Positions 25,301 through 33,100 of a stretch of 64,000 bases of DNA are shown piece after piece (positions within the stretch are counted from its first letter, which is position 1; each line of letters starts with the position of its first letter). The translations under genes and the position numbers were made by a program. The DNA is taken from contig CM066737.1 in assembly GCA_033961575.1 (NCBI GenBank), forward strand, positions 102,886,709 through 102,950,708. The letters run 5' to 3'. The notes under the pieces were generated by a model that searched no databases, was not told the DNA's origin, and saw only the letters and a list, made by a program, of their open reading frames with translations. The stretch comes from Aselliscus stoliczkanus (Eukaryota > Chordata > Mammalia > Chiroptera > Hipposideridae).

Positions 25301-28300
25301 GTTGCTGCTTTCTGCTTCCCTCTCTTTGGTAGATGCTCATTCTTCTAGTGCCTATGGTGCTGTATAGGACTGTGTTCCTCAAAGTGGCCTTTGAATCAAC
25401 TCCCTGCATCAGAAAATAATTTTGTTTACAAGTACCTCTCATCCAGAGGGTAAGTGTGGAGTGTCCTCAGCTCTTCACTAGATGATTTCATGCTTCTAAA
25501 CCTTCCCTTTTAAAACAGAGGAAGAAGAGATCTGGAAACTGGGAATCTCAGGGACACGCACTGGTTTTCAAAAAGGTTGGTGCCCACATGGCATATGTGC
25601 TATGTGGTTGGCCAAGTATGTGTTCAACTAAATGTTTCTGCTTAGGTTTACTACTTCCATATTTTTCAGCCTAGTTACTAACAAAGGTAATCATTTTAAA
25701 TCTTGGGCTTTGTATTTTTTCACAAATGATAAGGGAAATGCTATGGAATAAATGTGATTTATGTCTAGTCCCTGAGTTAAACTCAAAGATTAAGATCAAG
25801 CTGTTCTTTCTTGATTTTCTTGATCTTGGCATGACATATAATGCAAAGAGACTTGGTACAAGTTGTTTGTTATAGTTTGGTTTTTTTAAAAAAAATATTA
25901 AGAAGGATTCCCTTGTAATATTTGAATACCTATGTTTAATATTTTTAAGTTTTGTATTAATCCTAAAATGTGTGATTATATGGTTTCTAATGATTGTAAC
26001 CTTTGTGAATTCACTTCATCTCCTTGGTTCCCAATTTTCTCTCTTGTACCATATAGTGTAAGAGTTAGAAAAATGGACTCTGGGCTGGCCAAATGGCTTA
26101 GTTGGTTAAGAGCTCGCTCAAGAGTGTGAGCTGAGCTCTGAGCAATGGTGGTTCGATGCCAACCCGAGCTGAGTTGCTGTTGAGCTACCAACAGGTGGCA
26201 GGATGGCTCAGCTATATAAAAAAAAAATGGACTCTGGAGATAGACTGCTTAGATTTCAAGTATTTATCTCCTAGATTCTGCTCTTATATATAATCCATTA
26301 ACTGTGTGGATATCAGGAAGCACAGGCAATGAGTCAGGGAAACTGGGAAGCTCAGGAGAATATATTGGGTTGTCGGAAAAGTCATGACGCATTTTTGCAA
26401 TGAAAAACAGAGAAAAAATATGTCATGACTTTTCCGACCACCCAATAGTTTGTTGTAGTAAAGTCAAGTTGGTTAAATTATTACCATTATTATTATTGTT
26501 GTTATTATCATTATTATTATTTTGCTATCTGTGCATAGATAACTTTGCTAGAGCAACAACAGCAAGTTATACTGGAAATAATTAACTTGGTGGGATAAAA
26601 AAAGTTAATACAGTAAAGTGCTTAGAGTGGTGCCTGGCACACAGTGAGCGCTCAATAAGTGTTAGCTGTTACTATTATTTTATTATCCTGCCATTTGCTG
26701 GTCTTTCAGCTAGTTTGTGCTGGGATCAGCTATCTCTTTCCTTCTGAGAAGATTCTGCAGTAATGTCATAACTGGGCGTGTAGCATCATAATCTGTTGCC
26801 TGGGAGAAGTGAGGCTGTTGTCACAATTTTGCCTTCACAAATTCATTTCATGTTCCTACTGGGAAAACAGATGGACAAATCTCTTTGTCAACCTGCAGAA
26901 CATCAATAATTAACAAATATAGTCAGGACAATGATGACAACCTTCTGAGGCGAAATTGACTTGTGTTTTAAGTTTGCTACAATTTGTGGTGGGTTTCTCT
27001 CGGGCAAAGTGTGACTTCAAAGGTGAGGAGACGGTGCAGTTTAAAGTGGGGAGCGCTCTGATAATTGTGATGAAAGCCCGTTCTCATCATGGGAAAGATG
27101 GGAGTTGCCCCCAAAGCCTTTATTCTGGAGGGAGACAAGATGAAGTGTATGTCCTTCACAATGATTTCCATACCAGGTGTGTGTGAGACCAGACCAGAAG
27201 GAGATGTTTTAGTTGTCTGGTCAGCTGTATGATGAAGGCGATGGTAGTAACAATGGTGATCCCGATGGCGATGATGATGTTGATGATGACGGTAATAATG
27301 GTGATGAAGCTGACACTGTGGTGTGTGTTTTAATAGAAGGAGCCCTGGATCAGGGCTCTTGGTTTGGGGTTCCAGTCTCAAGCCCTGGCATTTATCATCT
27401 GAGTGACCTTGAGTAGGTCACGTAAGGAAAATGAGAATAACCTTTTCCACCTAGCTCCCTAATTTTTGCAGAAGTTTTAGAGCTAATAACTGCTTTTTCT
27501 TTGTTGTTCTTAAATGTACATAGTCAATAAGAATCAAATGCGTGTTTTGAGTGAAGCCTTAAGAGACTAAATAGAGTTCTGGGTCCACTCCTTTCACCGA
27601 TCTTGTTCCATTCCGAAAGACAAGCTGCTCGACATACTTGAGTCTGAGCTCCCTCATCTGTAAAACAGGGATACTCACACAATCTGCGTAATATTTCAAT
27701 GGGAATTAAATGAGATGATGTATACAAAGCATTCTGGTTTCTTCCATCTAATAGATATTAACTATTGTTATGATCATGATCACATGGCAGATATAAAGCA
27801 ATCTGCCTGCAGTATTACTGTTAGAAAGTAGTGATACCGGTATTTAAAACCAGATGGGCTTGATCCCGAAGCCCACCCATCTCACTGTGCTGTAGTACTC
27901 CCTGAAACTGTTCCAGCAGCACTGGTTCCCCCAGGAATTGTCCATATTGATTATGAGGATCATAATCAATTTGCCAATAACTGATTCTGTGTCTAAAAAT
28001 CATATTTGTCTGTCCTTTGTTGTTTTCTGGCTATTCTTGGGCCTTGGCTCTTCAGCCCTATTTTGTTTGAAGGGAGACAGAAATACCCTTTCTGCTTTTA
28101 GCCGCCACTGCTTTATCTTGAGCAACCCTGTTCTTTAACATGCAGTAGTTTAGAGGGCCACTTGCTACTTCTTTTGTCCCTTCTTTTCTCTGGATCTATA
28201 AGAGATATTCACTCTCAAGACTCCTAGCAGCCTGTTTCAGGTATTTTAGTGACTTTTTAACATCCTCTTCCTGAGTTGCCTGACATTGCAGGAGCAGTGG

Positions 28301-31300
28301 AAGTCAGGAACACCCAATTTTATTTTTCAGAACAACGAAGTCACGTTTTAGCCGAACATCAAATCAGAATGATCCAGAAAGATAGTTAAGTTTTATTATT
28401 CTTAGTAAGCGCAAGGCACAGGCAGTGAATCAGTTTATTGCAGTACACCCTATGAAATGTGACAAAGTGCCGTATTACTGTTAGATAACCTTTGAGCTGC
28501 TTATCGTGTCCACCAGCCCCCATGTTACTGACGCTGCAGTTTGTGAAGCCCAGCAATGCCAAGACTCTGAACAACTGGTTCTAAGGTCACGAAAAAACAA
28601 CATGTATCTACCTTGCCACTGACAAAGCTTCATAAATCTCCACAGCAATTTCGCTCGGAATCTCTTTGATTGAGAAATCCTCCTTCTAAAGAAGAGAAAT
28701 GTGCCCTCATCTTGTTTGCATCTTTCTTTTTAGTTCTTCCCAAGTCCTTTCTGATGCCTGATGGATTGTGTTTCCTTTGTGCTTGGGGAGGGGCAGGCAA
28801 GATTCCTTGCAGTGATCTGCATGGGTCCAGCTGTCTGCGATATTTCTTCCAACTCCATAAAAACATTTTTTTAAGTGAAGTAACTGATAAACACTGGCAA
28901 CCATTATTTCTAAGACCGTGTTACATTGCCACTTCAGACTGCTTCATCCATTAAGTTGTTTGTAATATGGCTTTCATACTTACATACAGAAATTTCAGGG
29001 TAATATTTGACTGTTTAAAATCTATTTATTGTTAATGGAGATTATTATTCACTCCAAGCCCAATGAGGGGTGCTTTCGGGGGAAATTGTAAGAGCTAGGA
29101 ATTTTTTGATGATAATTTATAAATATACATTTGCTATCAGGGCTTCCTCCCTACTGAAACATCACTCCTCTCTTTTATAATCCATAAAAAAATGGGGGGG
29201 CATGAGTGAAATTGGGAGTTTTTTCCTATTTATTGTGTCCTTTCTTTTCACTTTAAGACAAGCTCTGTGTCTCTTCCAACACATGGGAGGCACTTAAAAT
29301 ATAGTTATCGAATGAATGTTGTATACTATGAATGAAGTGATGTAATTGGTGGTCATAGCATGTCAAATGCTTTTGCTTCCTGGAGGACGTGTAAAGTGAC
29401 GATACTCCTGTTCACAGGAGGAGGGGCCAAAGTATTCTGGTCCTTGGTAGGTGACTTCAGCTGACTGGAGGACCTTCCCGTTACGTGAAACTCTATGCCC
29501 ACCCCAGCCTGTGCTGAGAGCTGATTGCTGATGCTTGGAATGGCCAGTGCAGCGTCTTCACTCTAAGGATGGAAAAGCACAGCAGCGCATCTGTTCCTAG
29601 GTCTCCGGGACTACAGTCCCCGACTTCCAACTCAGCACTGGGTCTGTAGTGACACATTTAACAGTGGTGTATACAATGGCAAAATCCTTTCAAGTGATGA
29701 CATTGGGATCTGCAGTATTGAAATGCTTCTTTATCTTGCTTTATGAACGTTAGCAATTTGAAATGATCTAATCAACCATCAGCAAAGCCTGGCAAAATCT
29801 ATACTAACTCCTAATTCCTAAGGTAGGAAAATGAATAGTTTCCTCCATCCATTTGAAAAAATAGCAAGAGATACAAGAAATATCACATGTGTAAGCCCCC
29901 TCCCTCCCTTCCTTCCTTCTTTCTCTTTCTTGTGGTGGATCCCATTCAAGTTTGACCTTGGCCTACTGTGTGAGTAACTTGGTCTACAGCATTCGTCCGT
30001 CCATCCGTCCTTACATCCATCCATCCATCCATCCATTCATCCATCTATCCGTCCGTTTAATTAGCTAGCCAGCCACCCACGTGTCTGTCCATCCAATTCT
30101 AAGCATACTCTGTGCTGAGTCCAGATCTGCTGTTTTACAAAGTATCTTTAAATTTGGATTTGTCTGATTACTTCCTCCTGAGAGATTCAAGTAAAAAAAT
30201 TTGGTGATGAGGTGGAACAAGAACACAGAATTAAATACATAACATGTAATTTTATTGTATCTCATCTAGAAGCACTTGTTAGTTTGTCTCATTGTTGGTG
30301 ATGTTCACTAAATTTCTTCCTTGACAAAAGATAAATGTCTCCTTATAATTAGTACATTGTTTGTGGGGGTGACACATTGCAACCATGTGACTACCCTGTT
30401 TCCTACCCATCTCTCACTCCATGGTTTAATATCCATTGATGAGCCTCAGTACAATCGATTATTATTATAATGGTGATTTTCTATTTCTGTTGCTCCTTCT
30501 ATATTAGTTGCCATTCTTTTGTAAATAAGGGCTCTCTTGTTTCTCTCCCTCTCTCTACATATTCTTTTTTTTTTTTAAAGATTTTATTGGGGAATTGGGG
30601 GAGGGAAACAGTGTTGAGGAATTGGGGGAGGGGACCAGCCAAGTTGTTCTTCAGTCTTCGTTGTGGAGGGTGCCAGTTGCCATCTGGCTTTCCTTCGGCA
30701 GCTTGTGGCCTCTAAGCTCAAGGTACTGTGTTCAATCTTAGTTGCGGGTGGGCTCCATGCGGGAATTGAACCAGCAGTCTTGTTGTTAAGAGCTCACGCT
30801 CTATCCTCTGAGCCATTCAGGTGGCAGCTCAACTCAAGGTGCCAAATTCAGTCTTAGTTGCAGGTGGGCATAGCCCACCATTGAACAGGCAATCTTGTTG
30901 TTACACCAGCTGAGCCATCCTACCATCTGTTGGCAGCTCAGCGACAGCTCAGCCAGGGTGCAGCGTTCACTGGCCCATGTGGGAATCGAACCGGCAGCCC
31001 TGTTGCTCAGAGCTTGTGCTCTAAGCCTACTCTAAACCAACTGAGCCACTCAGCCGGCCCAACCATATTCTTTAAAGCACAGTAAAATGGACTCTCGTGG
31101 AGGACTAATAGGAAATTGTACCTCACTCATCACTGGGGTATCTTCACCACCTCCTTGCCTGCCAAAGACTCACCAGGGTTCTAAGGGGTGTCCATCCGGA
31201 CCGGTCACCACTGCAATGCTCACCATCCCAGCCATGTGATCTGTTCAGGTCTGCCTCTTTGGAGTTTCCAGAGATTACAGGGACAATAGAATCTTTAGCA

Positions 31301-32449
31301 AGTCTGGGAGCCTTATGCTTACCACCATGCCTCCATGGGACCCGAACGCCTAACTTGTGATAAGCCTCAGGGACGTACTTCCCCGCTCTGGTTGCCTAGA
31401 GGAACCCACCTCACTCTTCTCCCCCTACCTTTATGATATCAAGCATAATTGGTCTTTCACAAAAAACAGGAAGAACCTTTGAATCCAAAGCTACAGATTT
31501 CTGCACTCCAAGGAAATATTAAGGGTCTGGTTACCACTTGGGTTGGGATAGCAGGGTCTAGAGAGGGTCTGAGAATGAGAAACTCAAAGTTTATCCTGTC
31601 ATATAGAGTTTTGGCGTGACCTAGAATTATAGCTGTGAGTTGCAATGTAATTATAGTAAAGTGTTTTCTGAGTTCCAAAAACCCGACTTAAAAACAAACA
31701 CAACTATCTTGTAATGAGTGGAGCTAAGTGTGATGTCTGCAATTTATAACAGTTGCTACACTTCTACAAAGTAGTGTGAGTTTGCTTCTTGATACCTCGT
31801 TGCAATTCGATTTCCACTCAACATTTACAGACCATTAATTTGTCAAATCCTGTGAGAGGAACTTATTATTTTTTTAAATTCAATTTTTGTGCTGTTCTCC
31901 CAGAGCCAATTTTTTTTTAACTTGCCAATTTACCATACATTTTCCTCATATTCCAATTTGTGTGTGTGAATGTATTTGTATATGTGTGTGTACACAAACA
32001 TATTCATTCATATAAATATACATATACAAGTATATTCATTTTTATATATATTCGTATATATTTACTTTGCTATTTCAGATAAGTCAACTCCTGATCAGTG
32101 TGTATATCTCATCCATGCAAATATCTTGATAGCATCTTTTCACCTCATCAGCTCTTTATGATCTTTGAAAGTACACAGTCATCAATTATTTCATCATTCT
32201 GAGGTTCCTCTTCCCTTCCTGCTCCCCCTGTTTGTACAGAAGACCGTGCTTTCTCTTTGCAGATCCCAATCAATCTTTTTATGTGCATTTAGGAAGAACA
32301 AAGGACCATTGGAGATAGATGACACTGAAGATAAGTGTGAAAATACAGTCACAATTGAAAATGGCATCCCCTGTGACCCCCTGGATATGAAGGGAGGGCA
32401 CATTAATGACACCTTCGTGACAGAGGGAGAGCGGCTCACCCCTCTCTGA
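830..32449 (+). CDS. CLTRN: CLTRN (collectrin / TMEM27), full coding span of six exons
   Basis: Joining 830-887, 1194-1252, 4905-4990, 18983-19096, 24659-24853 and 32293-32449 gives 669 nt, that is 222 residues plus stop, the usual collectrin length. Collectrin is a type I membrane glycoprotein of renal proximal tubule and pancreatic islets. It is related to the C-terminal part of ACE2 but has no peptidase domain, and it stabilises neutral amino-acid transporters such as SLC6A19. Visible features: signal peptide about 1-14 ([14 protein letters not shown]); N-glycosylation sequons at N76 (NVT) and N93 (NHT); the F116-F117 pair in the stalk where BACE2 is known to cut the family; a membrane helix about 141-163; and a short acidic cytoplasmic tail ending RLTPL. 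All splice sites are canonical and no frame is broken. Confidence 0.97.
888..1193 (+). other. CLTRN: CLTRN intron 1
   Basis: A short 306-bp intron with donor GTACAT and a pyrimidine-rich acceptor ending CTTTCTGGCAG. Nothing else is recognisable in it. Confidence 0.9.
1194..1252 (+). CDS. CLTRN: CLTRN coding exon 2
   Basis: A 59-nt exon that completes codon 20 (Asp) and encodes [19 protein letters not shown], the conserved start of the collectrin ectodomain. The acceptor is CAG at 1191-1193 and the donor GTAAGT at 1253. It ends on a codon boundary. Confidence 0.95.
1957..2205 (-). repeat. MIR SINE
   Basis: The sequence runs from a GACAGCTAACATTTATTGA-like start through a tract matching the MIR core to a degenerate TTTGAACCTGGG, in the order expected for a MIR read on the minus strand. 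It is diverged, as usual for this old family. Confidence 0.7.
2240..3640. repeat. Old interspersed repeat, family not assigned
   Basis: A purine-rich stretch of about 1.4 kb. It contains phrases common to a widespread mammalian repeat in order: a stock phrase about the proximal end near 2285, an AGGGGAACAGCATGCGCAAAGG-like motif near 2493, and a GGAGGGGACTAGGGT-like motif near 2738. I recognise the pattern but cannot name the family with confidence. No reading frame has coding character. Confidence 0.45.
4050..4470 (+). repeat. Old interspersed repeat, related to the copy at 5342
   Basis: It shares an ordered set of phrases with 5342-5805: GGCC..GCTGTGACAAAGTACCACAGACTGGGT, a CTCAGTTCTGGAGGCTAGAA-like part and a GGGGTTAGGGCTTCAATATAT ending. 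Two same-strand copies in neighbouring introns point to an ancient dispersed repeat. The family is not assigned. Confidence 0.55.
4905..4990 (+). CDS. CLTRN: CLTRN coding exon 3
   Basis: An 86-nt exon encoding [20 protein letters not shown] and KVPNRETT plus two bases of codon 68. The acceptor is CTCTCTCAG and the donor [15 protein letters not shown] is a collectrin hallmark shared with the ACE2 collectrin-like domain. Confidence 0.95.
5272..5332. repeat. GATA / TA / CA simple repeat
   Basis: A GATAGATAGATAG run changes into TATATA and ACACACA dinucleotides just left of an old interspersed repeat. It is imperfect and short. Confidence 0.7.
5342..5805 (+). repeat. Old interspersed repeat, related to the copy at 4050
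   Basis: It opens with TTAGTTGGCTCGGGCCACCAT, passes through CACAGACTGGGTAGC and CTCACAGTTCTGAAGG and ends GGGGTTAGGGCTTCAACATA. An internal segment with ATGACCTCAATTACCTC-like phrases is repeated about three times at 5630-5715, a local tandem expansion. The family is not assigned. Confidence 0.55.
7025..7135 (+). mobile_element. Short tRNA-derived bat-type SINE with poly(A) tail
   Basis: GGGGCCAGCCGAGTGGCACGG is followed by a tRNA-like box A region, a box B (GATTCGGGTCCCA) and CACTGCCCTC plus about 13 A. An 11-bp target-site duplication, TTTCAGATTGA, lies at 7014-7024 and 7136-7146, so the insertion limits are firm. Confidence 0.88.
7173..7278 (-). mobile_element. Short tRNA-derived SINE, minus orientation
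   Basis: A poly(T) then GAGGGCAGTGTCACTGGCCC runs through a box B complement to CCACTCGGCCAGCCC. It is the same family as the copy at 7025 but reversed, only about 37 bp from it. Flanking CAAAAAATT/CAAAAATT may be the target duplication. Confidence 0.85.
7327..7379 (-). mobile_element. 5'-truncated short SINE
   Basis: Only the tail and middle of the short SINE remain: TTTTTTGAGGGCAGTGTCAC through GGGACCGAACCGGGGCC. The head beyond the B box is missing. Confidence 0.75.
8560..9570. other. GC-rich, G-run-rich block in CLTRN intron 3
   Basis: A kilobase of clearly higher GC than its AT-rich surroundings, with runs such as GGGGGGGCGGGGAGGGGGG at 9237-9255 and CCCCCC runs at 8683-8720. Frames up to about 250 codons are open on the minus strand. 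They are proline/arginine-rich, as expected from composition, and match nothing I recognise. It may be an unmethylated island, a degraded retrocopy or simple drift. Confidence 0.5.
9583..9640 (-). repeat. MIR fragment
   Basis: CCTTTATTGAAAGCCCGCTATGTGCTGGGCCCTGAA is the complement of the characteristic MIR 3' end. It is short and diverged. Confidence 0.5.
9850..10085 (-). mobile_element. Relic of a DNA transposon 3' end with transposase C-terminus
   Basis: Read on the minus strand, 22 sense codons end [17 protein letters not shown] and a stop, which resembles the C-terminal end of an IS630/Tc1/mariner-type transposase. About 180 bp further on is a terminal-repeat-like GTGTCTACATTTTTTGGGGG ending in CACCC. 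No 5' part is seen, so the copy is truncated. The family name is uncertain. Confidence 0.4.
10855..11130 (-). mobile_element. L1 3' UTR fragment
   Basis: The stretch has the phrases of mammalian L1 3' ends in reverse: ATTGTATAAGTTGAAGGTGTACA, TAGCTAACATCCCATCATG and ACTAGATCTCTAGGACTTATTC. A MITE was later inserted just to its right. Confidence 0.6.
11156..11236. mobile_element. 81-bp mariner-type MITE, copy 1
   Basis: TTGGGCTGTGAGAAAAGTCA at the left pairs with the complement TGACTTTTCCGACAACCCAA at the right, giving long terminal inverted repeats around a small loop. It is flanked by TA on both sides (11154-11155 and 11237-11238), the Tc1/mariner target duplication. It has no coding capacity. 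Confidence 0.85.
11302..11404 (-). mobile_element. Short tRNA-derived SINE
   Basis: Poly(T), then GAGGGCAGTGTCATGGGCCC and a B-box complement, to the head complement CACTTGGCCGGCCC. The target duplication CTCTCATTTT is present on both sides. Confidence 0.88.
12318..12374. repeat. (CCCT)n microsatellite
   Basis: About fourteen near-perfect tandem copies of CCCT. They create a long artefactual open frame of Pro-Ser repeats. Confidence 0.97.
13435..13847 (-). mobile_element. Long T+ type tRNA-derived SINE
   Basis: Read on the minus strand: a tRNA-like head, a body, then a tail CCCTGATAAAATCTTT, a diverged form of the AATAAA/TCTTT end of T+ SINEs. The body shares GTTGCTGTCCTTTTGTTCTT and TCTAGTTGTGGAGGAC with copies at 20034 and 63667. 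Flanks TGTTTGTTT / TTTGTTTTTT suggest the target duplication. Confidence 0.8.
13955..14170 (+). mobile_element. MER20-like hAT element, diverged
   Basis: TAGTTTTCCCGTGGGGGTGATTTT, then GGAGACAGTTTTGATTGTTAC and GTTCTAAAATCACTGG follow the MER20 order. It is weak in its right half. Confidence 0.5.
14312..14351. repeat. (TG)n microsatellite
   Basis: About twenty uninterrupted TG units. Confidence 0.97.
14747..16042 (-). mobile_element. L1 3' part (3' UTR and preceding sequence), minus strand
   Basis: Typical L1 3' end text in reverse: TTAGTTTCAGGTGTATGGCAT near 14795, then ATTGCTGGGTCATA and GCACCAGTCTGCAATCCCACC. Minus-strand translation at 15926-15690 gives [20 protein letters not shown] and [20 protein letters not shown], familiar L1-derived peptides with frame breaks. 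A short SINE splits it at 15419. The element changes orientation at about 16042. Confidence 0.8.
15419..15518 (+). mobile_element. Short tRNA-derived SINE inside L1
   Basis: GGTCGAGTTGCGCAGTGGTTAAG, B box GGTTCGGCTCCCA and CACTACCCTCAAAAAA interrupt the L1. The L1 text TAATTCTATTTT / AAATTCCATTTT is duplicated at the ends, so the SINE is younger than the L1. Confidence 0.85.
16043..16246 (+). mobile_element. Inverted L1 ORF2 segment
   Basis: Plus-strand translation reads [19 protein letters not shown], a stop, then [20 protein letters not shown], the well-known L1 ORF2 segment. It directly abuts the minus-strand L1 3' part, as in an L1 inserted with 5' inversion. Confidence 0.75.
16265..16309. 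repeat. (AC)n microsatellite
   Basis: About twenty-two uninterrupted AC units next to the inverted L1 end. Confidence 0.97.
16315..16505 (+). mobile_element. MER20 hAT element, partial
   Basis: GGGATTCTGCTAAAACCC, GGAACAACAAAGAATTATCTGG and CCCAAATGTTAAGAGTGCC match the right half of MER20 in order. The left end is degraded. Confidence 0.65.
16630..17980 (-). pseudogene. POM121-like retropseudogene
   Basis: On the minus strand, pieces of coding-like sequence occur in order in different frames. One reads [20 protein letters not shown] then [20 protein letters not shown], resembling the conserved block of POM121-like nuclear-pore proteins, where DPCAKETVL and a KRRRH stretch are typical. Upstream lie [20 protein letters not shown] and [14 protein letters not shown]. 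Stops and frame changes break it, and no introns are visible within it. The best part is 16890-17490; the outer limits are approximate. The parent may be POM121 or POM121L2. The assignment is from memory, so moderate. Confidence 0.5.
18983..19096 (+). CDS. CLTRN: CLTRN coding exon 4
   Basis: A 114-nt exon encoding residues 68-105 plus two bases of codon 106. It carries both sequons, LLCNVTQ (N76) and SKNHTLP (N93), and ends VQSAI. Residue 68 across the junction is Asp, where I recall Glu in human. The acceptor is CATCTGCAG and the donor GTAATC. Confidence 0.95.
19255..19475 (+). mobile_element. MER20 hAT element
   Basis: CAGTGGTTCTCTTCCAGGG, then GCAGACATTTTTGTTGTCAC, CAACAAGGAATTATTCAACC and CAATCATGCTTTGGTTGAG follow MER20 from end to end. 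Confidence 0.75.
19535..19735 (+). repeat. MIR SINE
   Basis: TTTTGAATTCTGGTTTTGCC, CTTGCTAACTATTTG and GAGATTAAATGAGTTAATA follow the MIR order. Confidence 0.7.
19885..20030 (+). mobile_element. Family-A tRNA-derived SINE
   Basis: GGGCCGGCCAAATGGCTCAG, GTTAAGAGCTCGCTCAAG and box B GTTCGAGGCC lead to a CAGGATGGCTCAGC end and poly(A). It lies tail-to-tail with the T+ SINE at 20034. Confidence 0.9.
20034..20458 (-). mobile_element. Long T+ type tRNA-derived SINE
   Basis: On the minus strand it begins GGGCCGGCCGAGTGGCGCAT, has a tRNA-like head with B box GGTTCGGATCCCA and the CACTGCCCTC phrase of the short SINE, then a 300-bp body. It ends CCCCAATAAAAATCTTT: a poly(A) signal followed by a pol III terminator-like TCTTT, the T+ signature. 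Confidence 0.88.
21765..21990 (-). repeat. MIR SINE
   Basis: TTATAAATGAGGAAATGGAGGC, GACTTGCCAAGGCCACCA and GGACTTGAACCCAGGCA follow the complement of MIR. Confidence 0.65.
22843..23010 (+). mobile_element. Family-A tRNA-derived SINE with clear target duplication
   Basis: It runs from GGCCGGCCGAGTGGCTCAG through GTTAAGAGCTCGCTCAAG and GTTCGAGGCC to a CAAACAAACAAAC(A)n tail. A perfect 12-bp duplication TCTATTTTCCAG stands at 22831-22842 and 23011-23022. The copy looks young. Confidence 0.93.
23340..23620 (+). repeat. L2 LINE 3' end
   Basis: GACTGTAAGCTCCTTGG, CTTTGTATCTTCAGCACCTA and GCACAGTATCTGGTACTTAG are the usual L2 3' phrases. Confidence 0.7.
23830..24022 (+). repeat. L1 3' end fragment
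   Basis: TATGGGGCTCTGTATTTCTG and CCTTCTCTAAAAATAAAGTC resemble the 3' terminus of old L1 subfamilies. Confidence 0.5.
24659..24853 (+). CDS. CLTRN: CLTRN coding exon 5 (stalk and membrane helix)
   Basis: A 195-nt exon encoding residues 106-170. It contains the NNAFFLND stalk with the F116-F117 pair used by BACE2, [10 protein letters not shown], and the membrane helix [20 protein letters not shown]. It ends in a basic SGIRQHRR membrane anchor; I recall SGIWQRRR in human. The donor is GTAAGT. Confidence 0.96.
26084..26223 (+). mobile_element. Family-A tRNA-derived SINE
   Basis: GCTGGCCAAATGGCTTAGTTGG through GGTTCGATGCCAACC to CAGGATGGCTCAGCTATATA and poly(A). A 14-bp duplication AAAATGGACTCTGG stands at 26070-26083 and 26224-26237. 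Confidence 0.92.
26365..26445. mobile_element. 81-bp mariner-type MITE, copy 2
   Basis: TTGGGTTGTCGGAAAAGTCA at the left and TGACTTTTCCGACCACCCAA at the right are inverted repeats, flanked by TA (26363-26364 and 26446-26447). It has the same length as the copy at 11156, with the centre in opposite orientation. Confidence 0.9.
26600..26680 (+). repeat. MIR fragment
   Basis: GTGCCTGGCACACAGTGAGC and GCTCAATAAGTGTTAGCTG are the MIR 3' end. Confidence 0.65.
27230..27308. repeat. Imperfect GATG / GGTGAT repeat
   Basis: A decayed trinucleotide-like tract (GATGATGATGTTGATGATGA) that opens an Asp/Gly-rich frame by chance. Confidence 0.8.
27360..27770 (+). repeat. MIR-like fragments
   Basis: CTGAGTGACCTTGAGTAGGTCA at 27400 and CCTCATCTGTAAAACAGGGAT with TTAAATGAGATGATGTATA at 27650-27725 are MIR phrases. 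They are split by non-MIR sequence. Confidence 0.5.
29992..30056. repeat. (ATCC)n microsatellite
   Basis: Imperfect CATC/CGTC tetranucleotide run. Confidence 0.9.
30566..31061 (-). mobile_element. Composite SINE with three tRNA-like modules and a T+ tail
   Basis: Read on the minus strand there are three successive tRNA-like segments, with B-box-like cores GGTTCGATTCCCA, CTGTTCAATGG and GGTTCAATTCCCG, each followed by a linking GTGGGC or CAGCTC-rich part. It ends CCCCAATAAAATCTTTAAAA, the same tail as the T+ SINEs at 20034 and 63667. It is about 495 bp long. Confidence 0.82.
32293..32449 (+). CDS. CLTRN: CLTRN coding exon 6 (cytoplasmic tail) and stop
   Basis: It encodes residues 171-222 and TGA at 32447-32449. 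The tail includes [20 protein letters not shown] and [20 protein letters not shown] and ends LTPL, close to the family consensus. The acceptor is ATTTAG at 32287-32292. Confidence 0.96.
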
Positions 32450-33100
32450 AAGGCTACTGCTTTGCTTCCCCAAGAAATTCAACTCTTGTTTCTGTGCAAC
32501 TGTTGAGCACCACAAATTATCAAAGGCAGATCACAGATTTTGTTTCACCATTCTTTTTCTGTAAGAAATTTTGAATGTGCATGAAAGGCAGTCAGTTATA
32601 TTCATGAAGACCATTGGAATCATAAGCTGTTGACTACTCCAGATATTCTGAAAGATTTCTCTGATACCCCATGTGGAAATGAAGTCATGGGGTATTTGTA
32701 ATTATTGATTTAAAAATGCATCAGTATTTAAGCATTTCCAGAAATAAGGTTAGGCCACTACATATATCATACTCTGAAGGCCAAAGGTGAAATATTTTTC
32801 CAGTGGAGAATATCTATGATATGATGTAGAAATCATTGAAAATTGATTCTTTTTGAATATTGTTTATATCACACTGTATACAACTAAGTAAGTAAGAATA
32901 AAAAGTAATTATTGTAAATGGGATGGATAAAAATGGGAGTGTTGATACACAAGGTAGAATTTAATCCTGTTATACCAACAGTTGCTTATGTATTTTCTGA
33001 CTGTCAGTCTCTAATAAGGCACTGCTATTTGTTGTCTATTTCTGCAATTTGTAAAAGTACAATCTATGCTAATTTAATAAAGTGATAATCATCTCTTTTT
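32450..33100 (+). other. CLTRN: CLTRN 3' UTR
   Basis: About 650 bp of AT-rich sequence after the stop, with no repeat I recognise. An early AATAAA at 32898 may be a minor poly(A) signal. The probable main signal is at 33076, so cleavage is expected near 33095-33105. Confidence 0.75.
33076..33081 (+). terminator. CLTRN: CLTRN poly(A) signal
   Basis: AATAAA is followed 25-40 bp downstream by a GT-rich element (GATTATGTGACTGTGGTCTG), the normal arrangement of a cleavage site. Confidence 0.8.

Larger units (their letters stand above)
24854..32292 (+). other. CLTRN: CLTRN intron 5
   Basis: A 7.4-kb intron. It holds a family-A SINE (26084), a MITE (26365), MIR pieces, a GATG-rich tract (27230), an ATCC microsatellite (29992) and a composite SINE (30566). 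The stretches 24.9-26.0, 27.8-29.9 and 31.1-32.2 kb hold nothing I can name. Confidence 0.85.

Noticed and set aside
27213..27416. Asp/Gly-rich acidic frame
   Set aside because: It comes from a decayed GATG-type simple repeat.
27840..27985. Short plus-strand frame with protein-like composition
   Set aside because: About 45 codons reaching a stop, with no similarity I recognise; too short to support.
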